DNA from: Rhodospirillaceae bacterium
GTDB lineage: Bacteria; Pseudomonadota; Alphaproteobacteria; UBA8366
Length of the DNA: 5,581 bases
Reading direction: 5' to 3'
Assembly (NCBI GenBank): GCA_002718015.1
Contig: PBCW01000006.1
Location: 22,578 to 28,158, forward strand
Of this stretch, positions 1 to 5,581 are shown piece after piece (the first letter of the stretch is position 1; each line of letters opens with the position of its first letter). The notes below the pieces were generated by a model. The model saw only the letters and a program-made list of their open reading frames with translations, did no database searches and was not told the DNA's origin. The translations under genes and the position numbers were made by a program.

Positions 1-512
1 TTGGTGGTCATTAACTGCATGACCTCCCCCTCAGCAATAACCGCAGAAGCGTTAGAAAGTATTTTCAATACTCTCAAAGAGCCATCACTAACCATTATCT
101 GGAATGCACGTGAAAAAAGGAAATCCCCAACAAGCACGGAAGATTGGTTACCCCAAACGGCATTAGCACTGTCTTTCCCTCTCCTCAACCGAGACTCATC
201 TACGACATCATCATGTAGTAATGTTGCGGTGTGAATAAACTCAACGCATGTTGCAAGTCCGATGTGGCGATCTCCCTGATAACCGCATAGATTTGCTGCC
301 GCAAGGGTTAAAAGTGGCCTTAGGCGCTTACCACCTGACGCAACAATGTGTCCAGCAAGCTGGGGAATGAGGGAGACGGGGCTGTGCATGCTTTCAACTA
401 TTAATTGATTGACACGATGTAAGTCATCACCCAGTAGAGCAAGAATGGATTCGAGAGATGGAGTGTCCGACAACGGTTTTCGCGTGATGCCGAGGTTTAT
501 GATATTTCCCAA
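1..512 (-). CDS. ispB: Long-chain polyprenyl diphosphate synthase (IspB-like), N-terminal part, cut by window edge
   Basis: The enzyme condenses isopentenyl diphosphate units onto an allylic primer to make the C40-C50 side chain of ubiquinone, in the cytoplasm. The reverse strand gives 170 uninterrupted codons. Visible family motifs are GGKRLRP at residues 60-66, the first aspartate-rich motif DDVVD at 101-105 followed by ESRLRRG, and GDFLFSRAF at 129-137. The residue five before the first Asp is Ala96; a small residue there is typical of long-chain rather than farnesyl or geranylgeranyl synthases. The second aspartate motif and the C-terminal half lie beyond the left edge. I chose the TTG start at 512-510 because it directly follows an in-frame TAG, has GAAAGG nine bases upstream, and gives an N-terminus (MGNIINLG, then LLGDDLHRVN) like that of alphaproteobacterial homologues as I remember them. 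The product could be octaprenyl or decaprenyl diphosphate; this fragment cannot decide. The gene is divergent from the rightward genes. Confidence 0.95.
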   Translation of the reverse strand, partial: MGNIINLGITRKPLSDTPSLESILALLGDDLHRVNQLIVESMHSPVSLIPQLAGHIVASGGKRLRPLLTLAAANLCGYQGDRHIGLATCVEFIHTATLLHDDVVDESRLRRGKDSANAVWGNQSSVLVGDFLFSRAFQIMVSDGSLRVLKILSNASAVIAEGEVMQLMTT

Positions 513-521
513 CTAATCTTG

Positions 522-527
522 CCTTTC
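522..527 (-). promoter_or_regulatory. Ribosome binding site for the polyprenyl synthase
   Basis: Read on the minus strand this is GAAAGG, nine bases before the TTG codon at 512-510. It supports that non-ATG start: no in-frame ATG occurs before residue 42, which is already inside the conserved domain. Confidence 0.6.
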
Positions 528-561
528 ACTAAAAAAATATTGTCTAAGTATAGGCCATTTG

Positions 562-589
562 AACATAGAGTACCTTGCCTCACGGTCAA
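562..589 (-). promoter_or_regulatory. Candidate sigma70-type promoter for the polyprenyl synthase
   Basis: On the minus strand, TTGACC (589-584, five of six matches to the -35 consensus) is followed after 16 bases by TATGTT (567-562, four of six matches to the -10 consensus). Transcription would begin near 555, leaving a leader of about 43 bases before the TTG start. The position is sensible for a divergent gene, but the spacer is one base short of ideal and the -10 is imperfect. I saw no equally good promoter for the rightward gene in 513-634. Confidence 0.35.
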
Positions 590-620
590 GCTAGACGAAT
601 TGTCTCACTAAATGCTTGTA

Positions 621-626
621 AAGGAG
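621..626 (+). promoter_or_regulatory. Ribosome binding site that sets the start at 635
   Basis: AAGGAG lies eight bases upstream of the ATG at 635. It is a strong Shine-Dalgarno match and favours that start over the in-frame TTG at 575, which would add 20 residues with no family resemblance. Confidence 0.8.
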
Positions 627-634
627 CAAACCAC

Positions 635-1588
635 ATGCGGGAAATATTGCGCACCAATGATGTTGTTTACATTTCATGGGTAACCAGAATTCTCGCGGAT
701 GCCGGCATTAAGTTTTTCACCTTAGACAATCATATGAGCGTCATAGGGGGATCTGCGGGTGCGATCTCAAGGAGATTGATGGTAGCCGACAGTGAATTTG
801 GACAAGCCCGAGAATTGATTGAAATGGCTGAGCGAGAACGGGCATCTGAACCGATACCGGATTATATCTTAGGCGGCCGTCTCTCGCTTTGCCAGCCGAA
901 AGAAGGTTTTCGCGCGGGCATTGAACCAATTATACTGGCTGCTGCTGTTCCAAGTAGTGCATCTGGGCAAGTGCTCGAATTAGGATGTGGAGTAGGGACT
1001 GCTACGTTATGTTACGCATCTCGGGTTGCAGACAGTTCAGTGATTGGGGTTGAAAAGCAATCGGAATTGGCGAAATTGGCTTCAGACAACGTTTCCAAAA
1101 ATCACTTTAACGGCAGAATCAGAATTATCAACGAGGATATAATACTACTCCATAAGATATTGGCACCTTGCAGTTTTTACCATGTGATGGCTAATCCACC
1201 CTTTGTTGAGGCGGAGCGGGCTGATCCGAAAATGCATCCGTTGCGATGGGGAAGCCATGTCGAGGGCAGCGCGAAATTGGCAGATTGGGTATCCGTCGCC
1301 CGTAAGTTGCTAAAACCGAAGGGTACTTTTACCGTCATTTACGATACAGGCCGGATAGACGATTTAATAGCTTTATTGAAGGTTGGGTTTGGCGGTATAA
1401 CGATGTTTCCATTATGGCCTTCAGTACGAGAGAAAGGTCAAGACGCTAAGCGTGTTTTGGTGCAGGCGCGCAAAGGTGTAAAGAGCCCTGCACGTATTGC
1501 CCACGGTTTGGTTTTACATGATATTAATGGTTCCTTCACGGTGGCGGCAGCAAATATACTTGAACGCGGGTCTGCGTTGTCTTTGTAG
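635..1588 (+). CDS. trmN6: DUF2007 domain fused to TrmN6-like tRNA adenine-N6 methyltransferase
   Basis: This is one 317-residue protein with two parts. Residues 1-66 resemble the small DUF2007 family (PF09413, putative signal-transducing protein), with MREILRTND at the start and HMSVIGGSAGAISRRLMVAD at 33-52. After a short charged linker, residues 76 to about 310 form a class I SAM-dependent methyltransferase of the TrmN6/YfiC type (COG4123). It has LGGRLSLCQPKEGFRAGIEP at 79-98, the SAM-binding loop VLELGCGVG at 113-121, an acidic residue at E140, and the catalytic NPPF at 187-190, typical of N6-adenine methylation. E. coli TrmN6 methylates A37 of tRNA1(Val); the same target is inferred here. 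E. coli TrmN6 is about 245 residues, so the extra length is the DUF2007 domain. The frame is open throughout, with no stop at the junction near 830-860. An in-frame ATG at 824 could give a methyltransferase-only product of 254 residues. No membrane segments are seen. Family assignment is confident; the exact tRNA target is not. Confidence 0.9.
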   Translation: MREILRTNDVVYISWVTRILADAGIKFFTLDNHMSVIGGSAGAISRRLMVADSEFGQARELIEMAERERASEPIPDYILGGRLSLCQPKEGFRAGIEPIILAAAVPSSASGQVLELGCGVGTATLCYASRVADSSVIGVEKQSELAKLASDNVSKNHFNGRIRIINEDIILLHKILAPCSFYHVMANPPFVEAERADPKMHPLRWGSHVEGSAKLADWVSVARKLLKPKGTFTVIYDTGRIDDLIALLKVGFGGITMFPLWPSVREKGQDAKRVLVQARKGVKSPARIAHGLVLHDINGSFTVAAANILERGSALSL

Positions 1589-1620
1589 AAATTCCTTGCA
1601 ACTTAATTCTGGGTTTAGTT

Positions 1621-1644
1621 TTCGGGCACTTGCCGAAGGTTTTT
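1621..1644 (+). terminator. Small terminator-like hairpin between the methyltransferase and peptidase genes
   Basis: TTCGG (1621-1625) pairs with CCGAA (1633-1637) around a seven-base loop. An alternative fold pairs GGC with GCC around ACTT, plus TTC with GAA, leaving one bulged G. Two G residues and a run of five T (1640-1644) follow. It lies 32 bases after the methyltransferase stop and ends 21 bases before the peptidase ATG. The stem is short, so it may terminate only part of transcription, act as an attenuator or processing site, or be chance. Confidence 0.4.
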
Positions 1645-1653
1645 AATAGCATT

Positions 1654-1659
1654 AGGTGG
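1654..1659 (+). promoter_or_regulatory. Ribosome binding site that sets the peptidase start at 1666
   Basis: AGGTGG lies six bases before the ATG at 1666. The longer reading from the TTG at 1630 would begin inside the loop of the hairpin at 1621-1644 and lacks a Shine-Dalgarno sequence, so the ATG is preferred. Confidence 0.65.
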
Positions 1660-1665
1660 ATCGAT

Positions 1666-2544
1666 ATGGAAAAAAAACAAAAAGCTAAGAGAAAAAGATC
1701 GAAACAAAAGTCAGTTAGTAGGTCCTTTTTTGGTTATTTCAGGCGTTGTCCACAGATTGCGGTATTACGTCTTTCAGGGATTATAGGTGAGGGTGGTGTG
1801 GGTCGCAGGAATGGCCTAACTTTGGCTGACCTTGAAAGCACAATTGAAGCAGCTTTTGAGGTGCCGAGGCTTCGAGCTGTTGCACTTAGTATAAATTCTC
1901 CAGGTGGGTCTCCGGTTCAATCAGCGTTAATTGCAGAATATGTTCAAGCTTTAGCAAAACAAAAGAAGGTAAAGGTATACGCTTTCTGTGACGATGTTGC
2001 AGCATCCGGAGGATATTGGCTCGCTTGTGCAGCTGATGAGATATATGCAAATGGTGCGTCGGTAGTGGGGTCAATTGGTGTTATAACAGCCAGCTTTGGA
2101 TTTGATAAATTTATTAAACGCATAGGTATTGAGCGACGTGTTTACACGGCCGGAAAAAATAAGCGTCGGCTCGATCCTTTCCTTCCAGAGAATGAGAATG
2201 ACGTGAAATATTTGCGAGTGCTGCAAAAAGATCTGCATGAACAATTTAAGGACTACGTGCGCCAGCGTCGCGGCAAAAGACTCAAGGGTACGTCACGTGT
2301 CATATTCAACGGCGATTTTTGGAGTGGTTTAAAGGCCGTCGAACTTGGTTTAATAGACGGTGTTGGCGAAATGCGAAGTATACTCAAAAAGAAATATGGA
2401 GAAGATGTTCGTTTTAGTTTTATTGAGGAGAAAAAAAGTTTCCTAGCAAAGCGCTTTGGCATTAGTAAAAATGCTACGGGGTGGGCAGACGAATTGCTGC
2501 TGGCGCTCGAAGAGCGGGCGCTGTGGAGTAGATATGGGCTCTAA
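1666..2544 (+). CDS. S49 family serine peptidase (SppA/SohB-like)
   Basis: This 292-residue protein belongs to the signal-peptide-peptidase-like S49 family, whose members cleave peptides with a Ser-Lys dyad. The core starts with IAVLRLSGIIGEGG (31-44), then INSPGGSPVQSALIAEYV (76-93). VAASGGYW (111-118) carries the likely nucleophile Ser114, followed by GSIGVI (135-140). TAGKNKRRLDPF (161-172) carries the likely general base Lys166. The 52-residue Ser-Lys spacing equals that of B. subtilis SppA (Ser147/Lys199, from memory). The C-terminal ADELLLALEERALWSRYGL resembles alphaproteobacterial homologues. It has the length of the single-domain short form, about half of E. coli SppA. There is no signal peptide or clear membrane helix, so it is probably cytoplasmic or peripheral. 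The first 27 residues carry 12 Lys/Arg, an unusually basic tail encoded by an A-rich stretch that includes eight consecutive A after the start codon. It lies 77 bases after the methyltransferase gene on the same strand. The physiological substrate is unknown. Confidence 0.93.
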   Translation: MEKKQKAKRKRSKQKSVSRSFFGYFRRCPQIAVLRLSGIIGEGGVGRRNGLTLADLESTIEAAFEVPRLRAVALSINSPGGSPVQSALIAEYVQALAKQKKVKVYAFCDDVAASGGYWLACAADEIYANGASVVGSIGVITASFGFDKFIKRIGIERRVYTAGKNKRRLDPFLPENENDVKYLRVLQKDLHEQFKDYVRQRRGKRLKGTSRVIFNGDFWSGLKAVELGLIDGVGEMRSILKKKYGEDVRFSFIEEKKSFLAKRFGISKNATGWADELLLALEERALWSRYGL

Positions 2545-2681
2545 TTGTTTATTTTATTAAGCGATAGTTAGCTTCGTGAGGATTGGCCGAAAAAAAAGGC
2601 ATATGGTGAACACTAGAAATCAAACAATCGCAAGTTGCGTTATCCTAGAAAGATAAAAAATGTTGGGTTTGGGCTGGGTTC

Positions 2682-2691
2682 GTATGCATAC
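2682..2691. repeat. Perfect 10-base palindrome GTATGCATAC
   Basis: This is a perfect palindrome 23 bases upstream of the TTGACA box at 2715. It could be an activator site for glyQ or simply chance; short AT-rich palindromes are common. Confidence 0.3.
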
Positions 2692-2714
2692 TAGCTTTAA
2701 TGATATCTGCGTAA

Positions 2715-2746
2715 TTGACATGACACTCATTGGCCAATGCTGTAAT
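2715..2746 (+). promoter_or_regulatory. Candidate glyQS promoter
   Basis: TTGACA at 2715-2720 matches the -35 consensus perfectly. The best -10 is TGTAAT at 2741-2746 (five of six), preceded by TG at 2738-2739 as in extended -10 promoters. The spacer of 20 bases is longer than the usual 16-18; at 17 bases the hexamer is only TGCTGT. An extended -10 can work with a poorly placed -35, so the site is plausible but not secure. Transcription would start near 2753, giving a leader of about 70 bases. Confidence 0.35.
2728..2739. repeat. Perfect 12-base palindrome between the -35 and -10, possible operator
   Basis: CATTGGCCAATG is its own reverse complement and sits between the candidate -35 and -10 boxes, where a bound repressor would block RNA polymerase. 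No known regulator is assigned. The half-site core TTGG/CCAA recurs in the stem-loop at 2769-2784. Confidence 0.4.
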
Positions 2747-2747
2747 T

Positions 2748-2765
2748 ACCCCTATTTTTTGGGGT
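2748..2765 (+). repeat. Short inverted repeat ACCCC-N8-GGGGT
   Basis: ACCCC (2748-2752) pairs with GGGGT (2761-2765) around TATTTTTT. It lies at the predicted transcription start of glyQ. No T tract follows the stem on the plus strand, so it does not look like a terminator. A short operator or leader hairpin is possible. Confidence 0.3.
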
Positions 2766-2768
2766 CTA

Positions 2769-2784
2769 ATTTGGTTCGCCAAAT
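2769..2784 (+). repeat. Leader stem-loop ATTTGG-TTCG-CCAAAT upstream of glyQ
   Basis: A perfect six-base-pair stem closes a TTCG loop. In RNA the loop would be UUCG closed by a G-C pair, not the C-G pair of the extra-stable form. It ends 40 bases before the glyQ ATG and would lie in the mRNA leader if the promoter at 2715-2746 is used. It may equally be a DNA inverted repeat related to the one at 2728-2739. Confidence 0.4.
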
Positions 2785-2824
2785 GCCTTGCCACACGGTA
2801 ATTCTCTAGAGTATGGCTTTATAA

Positions 2825-3697
2825 ATGTCCCAGGAAAATTCTTTTCAAACTCTTATCCTCAAACTCCACGAATTTTGGGCATCCAAGGGTTGTGTGATTT
2901 TGCAGCCCTACGATATTGAAGTTGGGGCAGGCACATTTCATCCTGCGACGACACTACGTGCATTAGGACCAGAGTTTTGGAAGGTAGCTTATGTTCAACC
3001 GTCCCGCCGGCCAACCGACGGCCGATATGGAGACAATCCCAACCGGTTGCAGCACTATTACCAGTATCAAGTGATACTGAAACCTTCGCCGATTGAAAGT
3101 CAGGATCTATATCTAGAAAGTCTATCCGCAATTGGCATTGATATAAATCAACACGATATTCGGTTTGTTGAGGACGACTGGGAGAGTCCAACGCTGGGTG
3201 CTTGGGGTCTTGGATGGGAAATATGGTGTGATGGAATGGAGGTGAGCCAATTTACTTATTTCCAGCAGGTGGGCGGTTTTGACTGTAAGCCAGTTTGTAC
3301 AGAAATCACATATGGCCTTGAACGATTGGCTATGCATGTTCAAGGGGTTGAGAACGTATATAATCTTGATTTCAACGGAGAGGGGGTTCGTTATGGAGAT
3401 ATTTTTCGGACGGCGGAGAAGCAATATTCCACTTATAATTTTGAATGTGCGGATACTAAAATATTATTGCAGCATTTCTGTGACGCCGAAAAAGAATGTA
3501 AAAGTCTGACTGCACGTGAATTACCCCTGCCTGCTTACGATCATTGTTTAAAGGCAAGCCATACATTCAATTTGCTCGATGCTCGCGGCGTGATAAGCGT
3601 CACCGAGAGGCAATCTTATATTTTACGAGTGCGTGCGCTCGCAAAAGCGTGTTGTAGAAGCTGGTTAATTAGCCAGGGACACCTGGTCGATGGCTGA
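2825..3697 (+). CDS. glyQ: Glycine--tRNA ligase alpha subunit
   Basis: GlyQ is the catalytic alpha subunit of the bacterial alpha2-beta2 glycyl-tRNA synthetase. It activates glycine with ATP and, with GlyS, charges tRNA-Gly in the cytoplasm. The 290-residue protein is full length for the family (about 300 in E. coli). Hallmarks are [19 protein letters not shown] (22-40), the class II motif 2 region [20 protein letters not shown] (54-73) with the following [29 protein letters not shown] (116-134), [15 protein letters not shown] (137-151), and the motif 3 segment [12 protein letters not shown] (159-170). The ATG at 2825 gives the expected N-terminus ([18 protein letters not shown]). Its Shine-Dalgarno is weak: the nearest purine run is AGAG at 2808-2811, 13 bases away. 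A four-codon reading frame (ATG at 2813, TAA at 2822-2824) abuts the start codon. The stop overlaps the glyS start, so the two are co-transcribed and probably translationally coupled. Confidence 0.98.
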   Translation: MSQENSFQTLILKLHEFWASKGCVILQPYDIEVGAGTFHPATTLRALGPEFWKVAYVQPSRRPTDGRYGDNPNRLQHYYQYQVILKPSPIESQDLYLESLSAIGIDINQHDIRFVEDDWESPTLGAWGLGWEIWCDGMEVSQFTYFQQVGGFDCKPVCTEITYGLERLAMHVQGVENVYNLDFNGEGVRYGDIFRTAEKQYSTYNFECADTKILLQHFCDAEKECKSLTARELPLPAYDHCLKASHTFNLLDARGVISVTERQSYILRVRALAKACCRSWLISQGHLVDG

Positions 3698-5581
3698 ACT
3701 ACTTCTGGAAATCCTTTGCCAAGAAATACCCTCTAGGATGCAGAGCAAAGCTTGTGAAGATTTAAAGCAGTCAATCTGCCGCGGCCTTAAAGACCATAGC
3801 CTAGAGTTTACTTGTATTGAGGCTTACGTAACACCTAGGCGCTTAACTGTTATGGTGGATGGCATGCTCGAAACCCAGCCGGATATTCGTGAGGAACGAC
3901 GCGGTCCACGCATTGATGCACCAAAACGAGCTATTGATGGTTTCCTCAAAAGTAATGGTATTCAAACTATTAAAGAATGCGAACAGCGTGAAACGGAAAA
4001 AGGTACATTCTTGTTTGCTATCTTAGAACAAGGAGGCGATCCTACGATTGATATTCTGCCAAAATTAATAACTGATTCGATTGAGCGTATTACATGGCCG
4101 AAGTCAATGCGATGGGGTGAAAATTTATTCCGTTGGGTTCGCCCTATTCATTCATTAATGGCTTTATTTGGTGGAATCCCAGTTAAAGGTGCACTTGATT
4201 TGCAGGGGGAGAAAATACCTTTTGGAACGGTCACCTCCGGCCATCGTTTTATGGCTCCTGATCCTTTTGAGGTAAGAGGCTTTGGCGATTACTGCGAGAG
4301 ACTTAACAAAGGATTCGTTATCCTCGATCCTGACGAACGCAAAAGGGAGATAAGAAAACAACTATCCGAGCTTGCCAGAAAAGCTAGTTTGCATGTTAAA
4401 GAGGACAATGAACTCCTGTCAGAGGTTGCTGGCCTTGTGGAATGGCCTGTTACACTGATCGGTGACATTGATACTGCATTTATGTCTTTGCCGCCTGAAG
4501 TTCTCACAACAGCTATCAGAACACATCTAAAGTATTTTCTTTTTGAGACATCCTCAGGTGATCTTGCACCTCATTTTGCTACTGTTGCTAATATCATGAC
4601 CAAAGATCAAGGGCGGGGAATAATTACGGGTAATGAGCGTGTTCTGAGGGCTAGACTGTCAGATGCATGTTTTTTTTGGGATAAGGACCGGGAAAAAACA
4701 CTTGCTAGTCGCATCCCAGCGCTTAGTGAGATTACTTTTCATGATAAGCTTGGGTCATTGACTGAAAAAGTTGAACGCATGCAACATCTTGCAGTTGTAT
4801 TGGCACCATATTTCGGTCCAGCAAAGGCTTCAGATATACAGAATGCCATACGTCTTTGTAAAACCGATCTTGTTACTCAAATGGTCGGTGAATTTCCGGA
4901 ACTGCAAGGCAAGATGGGTCGATACTATGCGCTTAATGATGGGGAAAGCGATCAAGTGGCTGAAGCCATAGCCAATCACTATCGTCCACAAGGGCGCGGT
5001 GACACTTGTCCTTCGGCACCGGTCTCTATTACTGTAGGTTTAGCAGATAGACTTGATACTTTAGCGGGTTTCTGGGCCATTGATGATAAGCCTACTGGAT
5101 CGAAGGACCCATACGCACTCCGACGAGCTGCGCTCGGAACCATTCGACTCATCGTTGAAAACGAATTGAGGATACCATTGCGTCCAGTTTTTGTTGCAGC
5201 ACTCAAAGCGCAAGATCGAAATTGCGAGATAGTTACTGTAGCAGATGATTTGCTGAGTTTTTTCGTAGATCGATTAAAGGTGCACCTGCGGGAACAAGGG
5301 GTCCGCCACGATCTTATTTCAGCCATTTTTGCACTTGGGGACGAGGACGATTTGGTCCGATTACTTGGACGAGTCGATGCACTAGCTGAATTTGTTAAGA
5401 GTGATGATGGAGGAAATTTGTTGGTTGCTTATAATCGAGCCGCTAATATTCTCAAAATCGAGGAAAAAAGAGATGGTAGAGAATTTTGTGCGGACATAGA
5501 TGTAGCGGCTTTCGTGCACGACGAGGAAAAAGAACTCGCAGCGGCCCTAGTAAAGGCGAGAAATGACACCGACGCTGCACT
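3690..5581 (+). CDS. glyS: Glycine--tRNA ligase beta subunit, cut by right window edge
   Basis: GlyS is the beta subunit of the heterotetrameric glycyl-tRNA synthetase and supplies most of the tRNA binding. The ATG at 3690 overlaps the end of glyQ by eight bases in a different frame, and 630 codons run to the window edge without a stop. E. coli GlyS is about 690 residues, so roughly 60 C-terminal residues, part of the anticodon-binding region, are missing. Recognisable segments are the N-terminal [22 protein letters not shown] (48-52), RGPR (71-74), WPKSMRWG (136-143) with RPIH (151-154), SGHRFMAP (183-190), [10 protein letters not shown] (245-254), [17 protein letters not shown] (314-330), [15 protein letters not shown] (400-414), HYRPQGRGD (430-438), [10 protein letters not shown] (452-461) and [16 protein letters not shown] (468-483). 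HLKYF at 279-283 replaces the more usual HQKYF. No frameshift or internal stop is present, so the gene looks intact as far as it can be seen. Confidence 0.97.
   Translation, partial: MAELLLEILCQEIPSRMQSKACEDLKQSICRGLKDHSLEFTCIEAYVTPRRLTVMVDGMLETQPDIREERRGPRIDAPKRAIDGFLKSNGIQTIKECEQRETEKGTFLFAILEQGGDPTIDILPKLITDSIERITWPKSMRWGENLFRWVRPIHSLMALFGGIPVKGALDLQGEKIPFGTVTSGHRFMAPDPFEVRGFGDYCERLNKGFVILDPDERKREIRKQLSELARKASLHVKEDNELLSEVAGLVEWPVTLIGDIDTAFMSLPPEVLTTAIRTHLKYFLFETSSGDLAPHFATVANIMTKDQGRGIITGNERVLRARLSDACFFWDKDREKTLASRIPALSEITFHDKLGSLTEKVERMQHLAVVLAPYFGPAKASDIQNAIRLCKTDLVTQMVGEFPELQGKMGRYYALNDGESDQVAEAIANHYRPQGRGDTCPSAPVSITVGLADRLDTLAGFWAIDDKPTGSKDPYALRRAALGTIRLIVENELRIPLRPVFVAALKAQDRNCEIVTVADDLLSFFVDRLKVHLREQGVRHDLISAIFALGDEDDLVRLLGRVDALAEFVKSDDGGNLLVAYNRAANILKIEEKRDGREFCADIDVAAFVHDEEKELAAALVKARNDTDAA

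Larger units (their letters stand above)
2545..2824. other. Intergenic region between the S49 peptidase and glyQ
   Basis: These 280 bases hold no convincing gene. A 49-codon open frame at 2660-2809 lacks a ribosome binding site, has a non-protein-like composition and overlaps the promoter and stem-loop signals. No strong intrinsic terminator follows the peptidase gene: GCC-A-run-GGC near 2586-2599 is too weak and has no T tract after it. The right half contains a perfect TTGACA box and several inverted repeats, so it probably carries the glyQS promoter and 5' leader. I see no tRNA, small RNA or riboswitch that I can recognise. Confidence 0.6.

Noticed and set aside
1..234. Rightward open frame of 77 codons at the left edge
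   Set aside because: It is antisense to the polyprenyl synthase coding region, has no family resemblance, and the minus-strand reading gives unmistakable DDVVD and GGKRLRP motifs.
575..634. Longer start (TTG at 575) for the DUF2007-methyltransferase protein
   Set aside because: The extra 20 residues do not resemble DUF2007 proteins, and the ATG at 635 has AAGGAG at ideal spacing.
1630..1665. Longer start (TTG at 1630) for the S49 peptidase
   Set aside because: The start lies in a hairpin loop without a ribosome site; ATG 1666 has AGGTGG six bases upstream.
2586..2599. GCC-A-run-GGC as a terminator after the peptidase gene
   Set aside because: The stem is three pairs only and is not followed by a T tract on the plus strand; the T run on the minus strand has no hairpin before it.
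2660..2809. 49-codon open frame in the glyQ upstream region
   Set aside because: It has no proper Shine-Dalgarno, an odd composition, and overlaps the candidate promoter and inverted repeats; no recognisable protein.
2700..2824. Glycine riboswitch or T-box upstream of glyQ
   Set aside because: There is no glycine aptamer architecture and no T-box sequence or specifier loop that I can see; the leader is short and has only small hairpins.
2859..3424. Minus-strand open frames of 110 and 100 codons inside glyQ
   Set aside because: They lie wholly within glyQ, whose protein is full length and conserved; the shadows show no motif or ribosome site.
4979..5326. Minus-strand 115-codon frame inside glyS
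   Set aside because: It is antisense to the conserved ADRLDTL and PTGSKDP segments of GlyS, with composition typical of a shadow frame.

Overview
The window looks like an ordinary chromosomal housekeeping segment from an alphaproteobacterium. Moderate AT-richness, judged by eye, suggests a lower-GC lineage rather than a typical high-GC Rhodospirillales or Rhizobiales genome. The assignment rests on the protein sequences and on a gene order I recall from alphaproteobacteria: a leftward long-chain polyprenyl diphosphate synthase gene, then rightward DUF2007, TrmN6-type methyltransferase, S49 peptidase, glyQ and glyS. I could not run a database search, so genus and species stay open.

Layout. 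Positions 1-512 (minus strand) hold the N-terminal 170 codons of a polyprenyl diphosphate synthase that runs off the left edge. Positions 513-634 are a divergent intergenic region with a candidate leftward promoter. Positions 635-1588 encode one continuous protein joining an N-terminal DUF2007 domain to a TrmN6-like tRNA adenine-N6 methyltransferase; I know these as two adjacent genes in related genomes. A 77-base gap with a small terminator-like hairpin leads to a cytoplasmic-looking S49 (SppA/SohB-like) serine peptidase at 1666-2544. A 280-base intergenic region (2545-2824) carries palindromes and a candidate promoter. It is followed by glyQ (2825-3697) and glyS (3690 to the right edge, 630 codons visible), which overlap by 8 bases and encode the alpha and beta subunits of heterotetrameric glycyl-tRNA synthetase.

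How the genes fit together. The synthase makes the isoprenoid tail of ubiquinone. The methyltransferase modifies A37 of a tRNA and GlyQS charges tRNA-Gly, so the rightward genes have a translation theme. The peptidase has no visible link to tRNA and is tied to the others only by position.

I found no mobile element, CRISPR array, rRNA, tRNA or convincingly new system. The most distinctive points are the DUF2007-methyltransferase fusion, which keeps an in-frame internal start, and the cluster of perfect inverted repeats upstream of glyQ.
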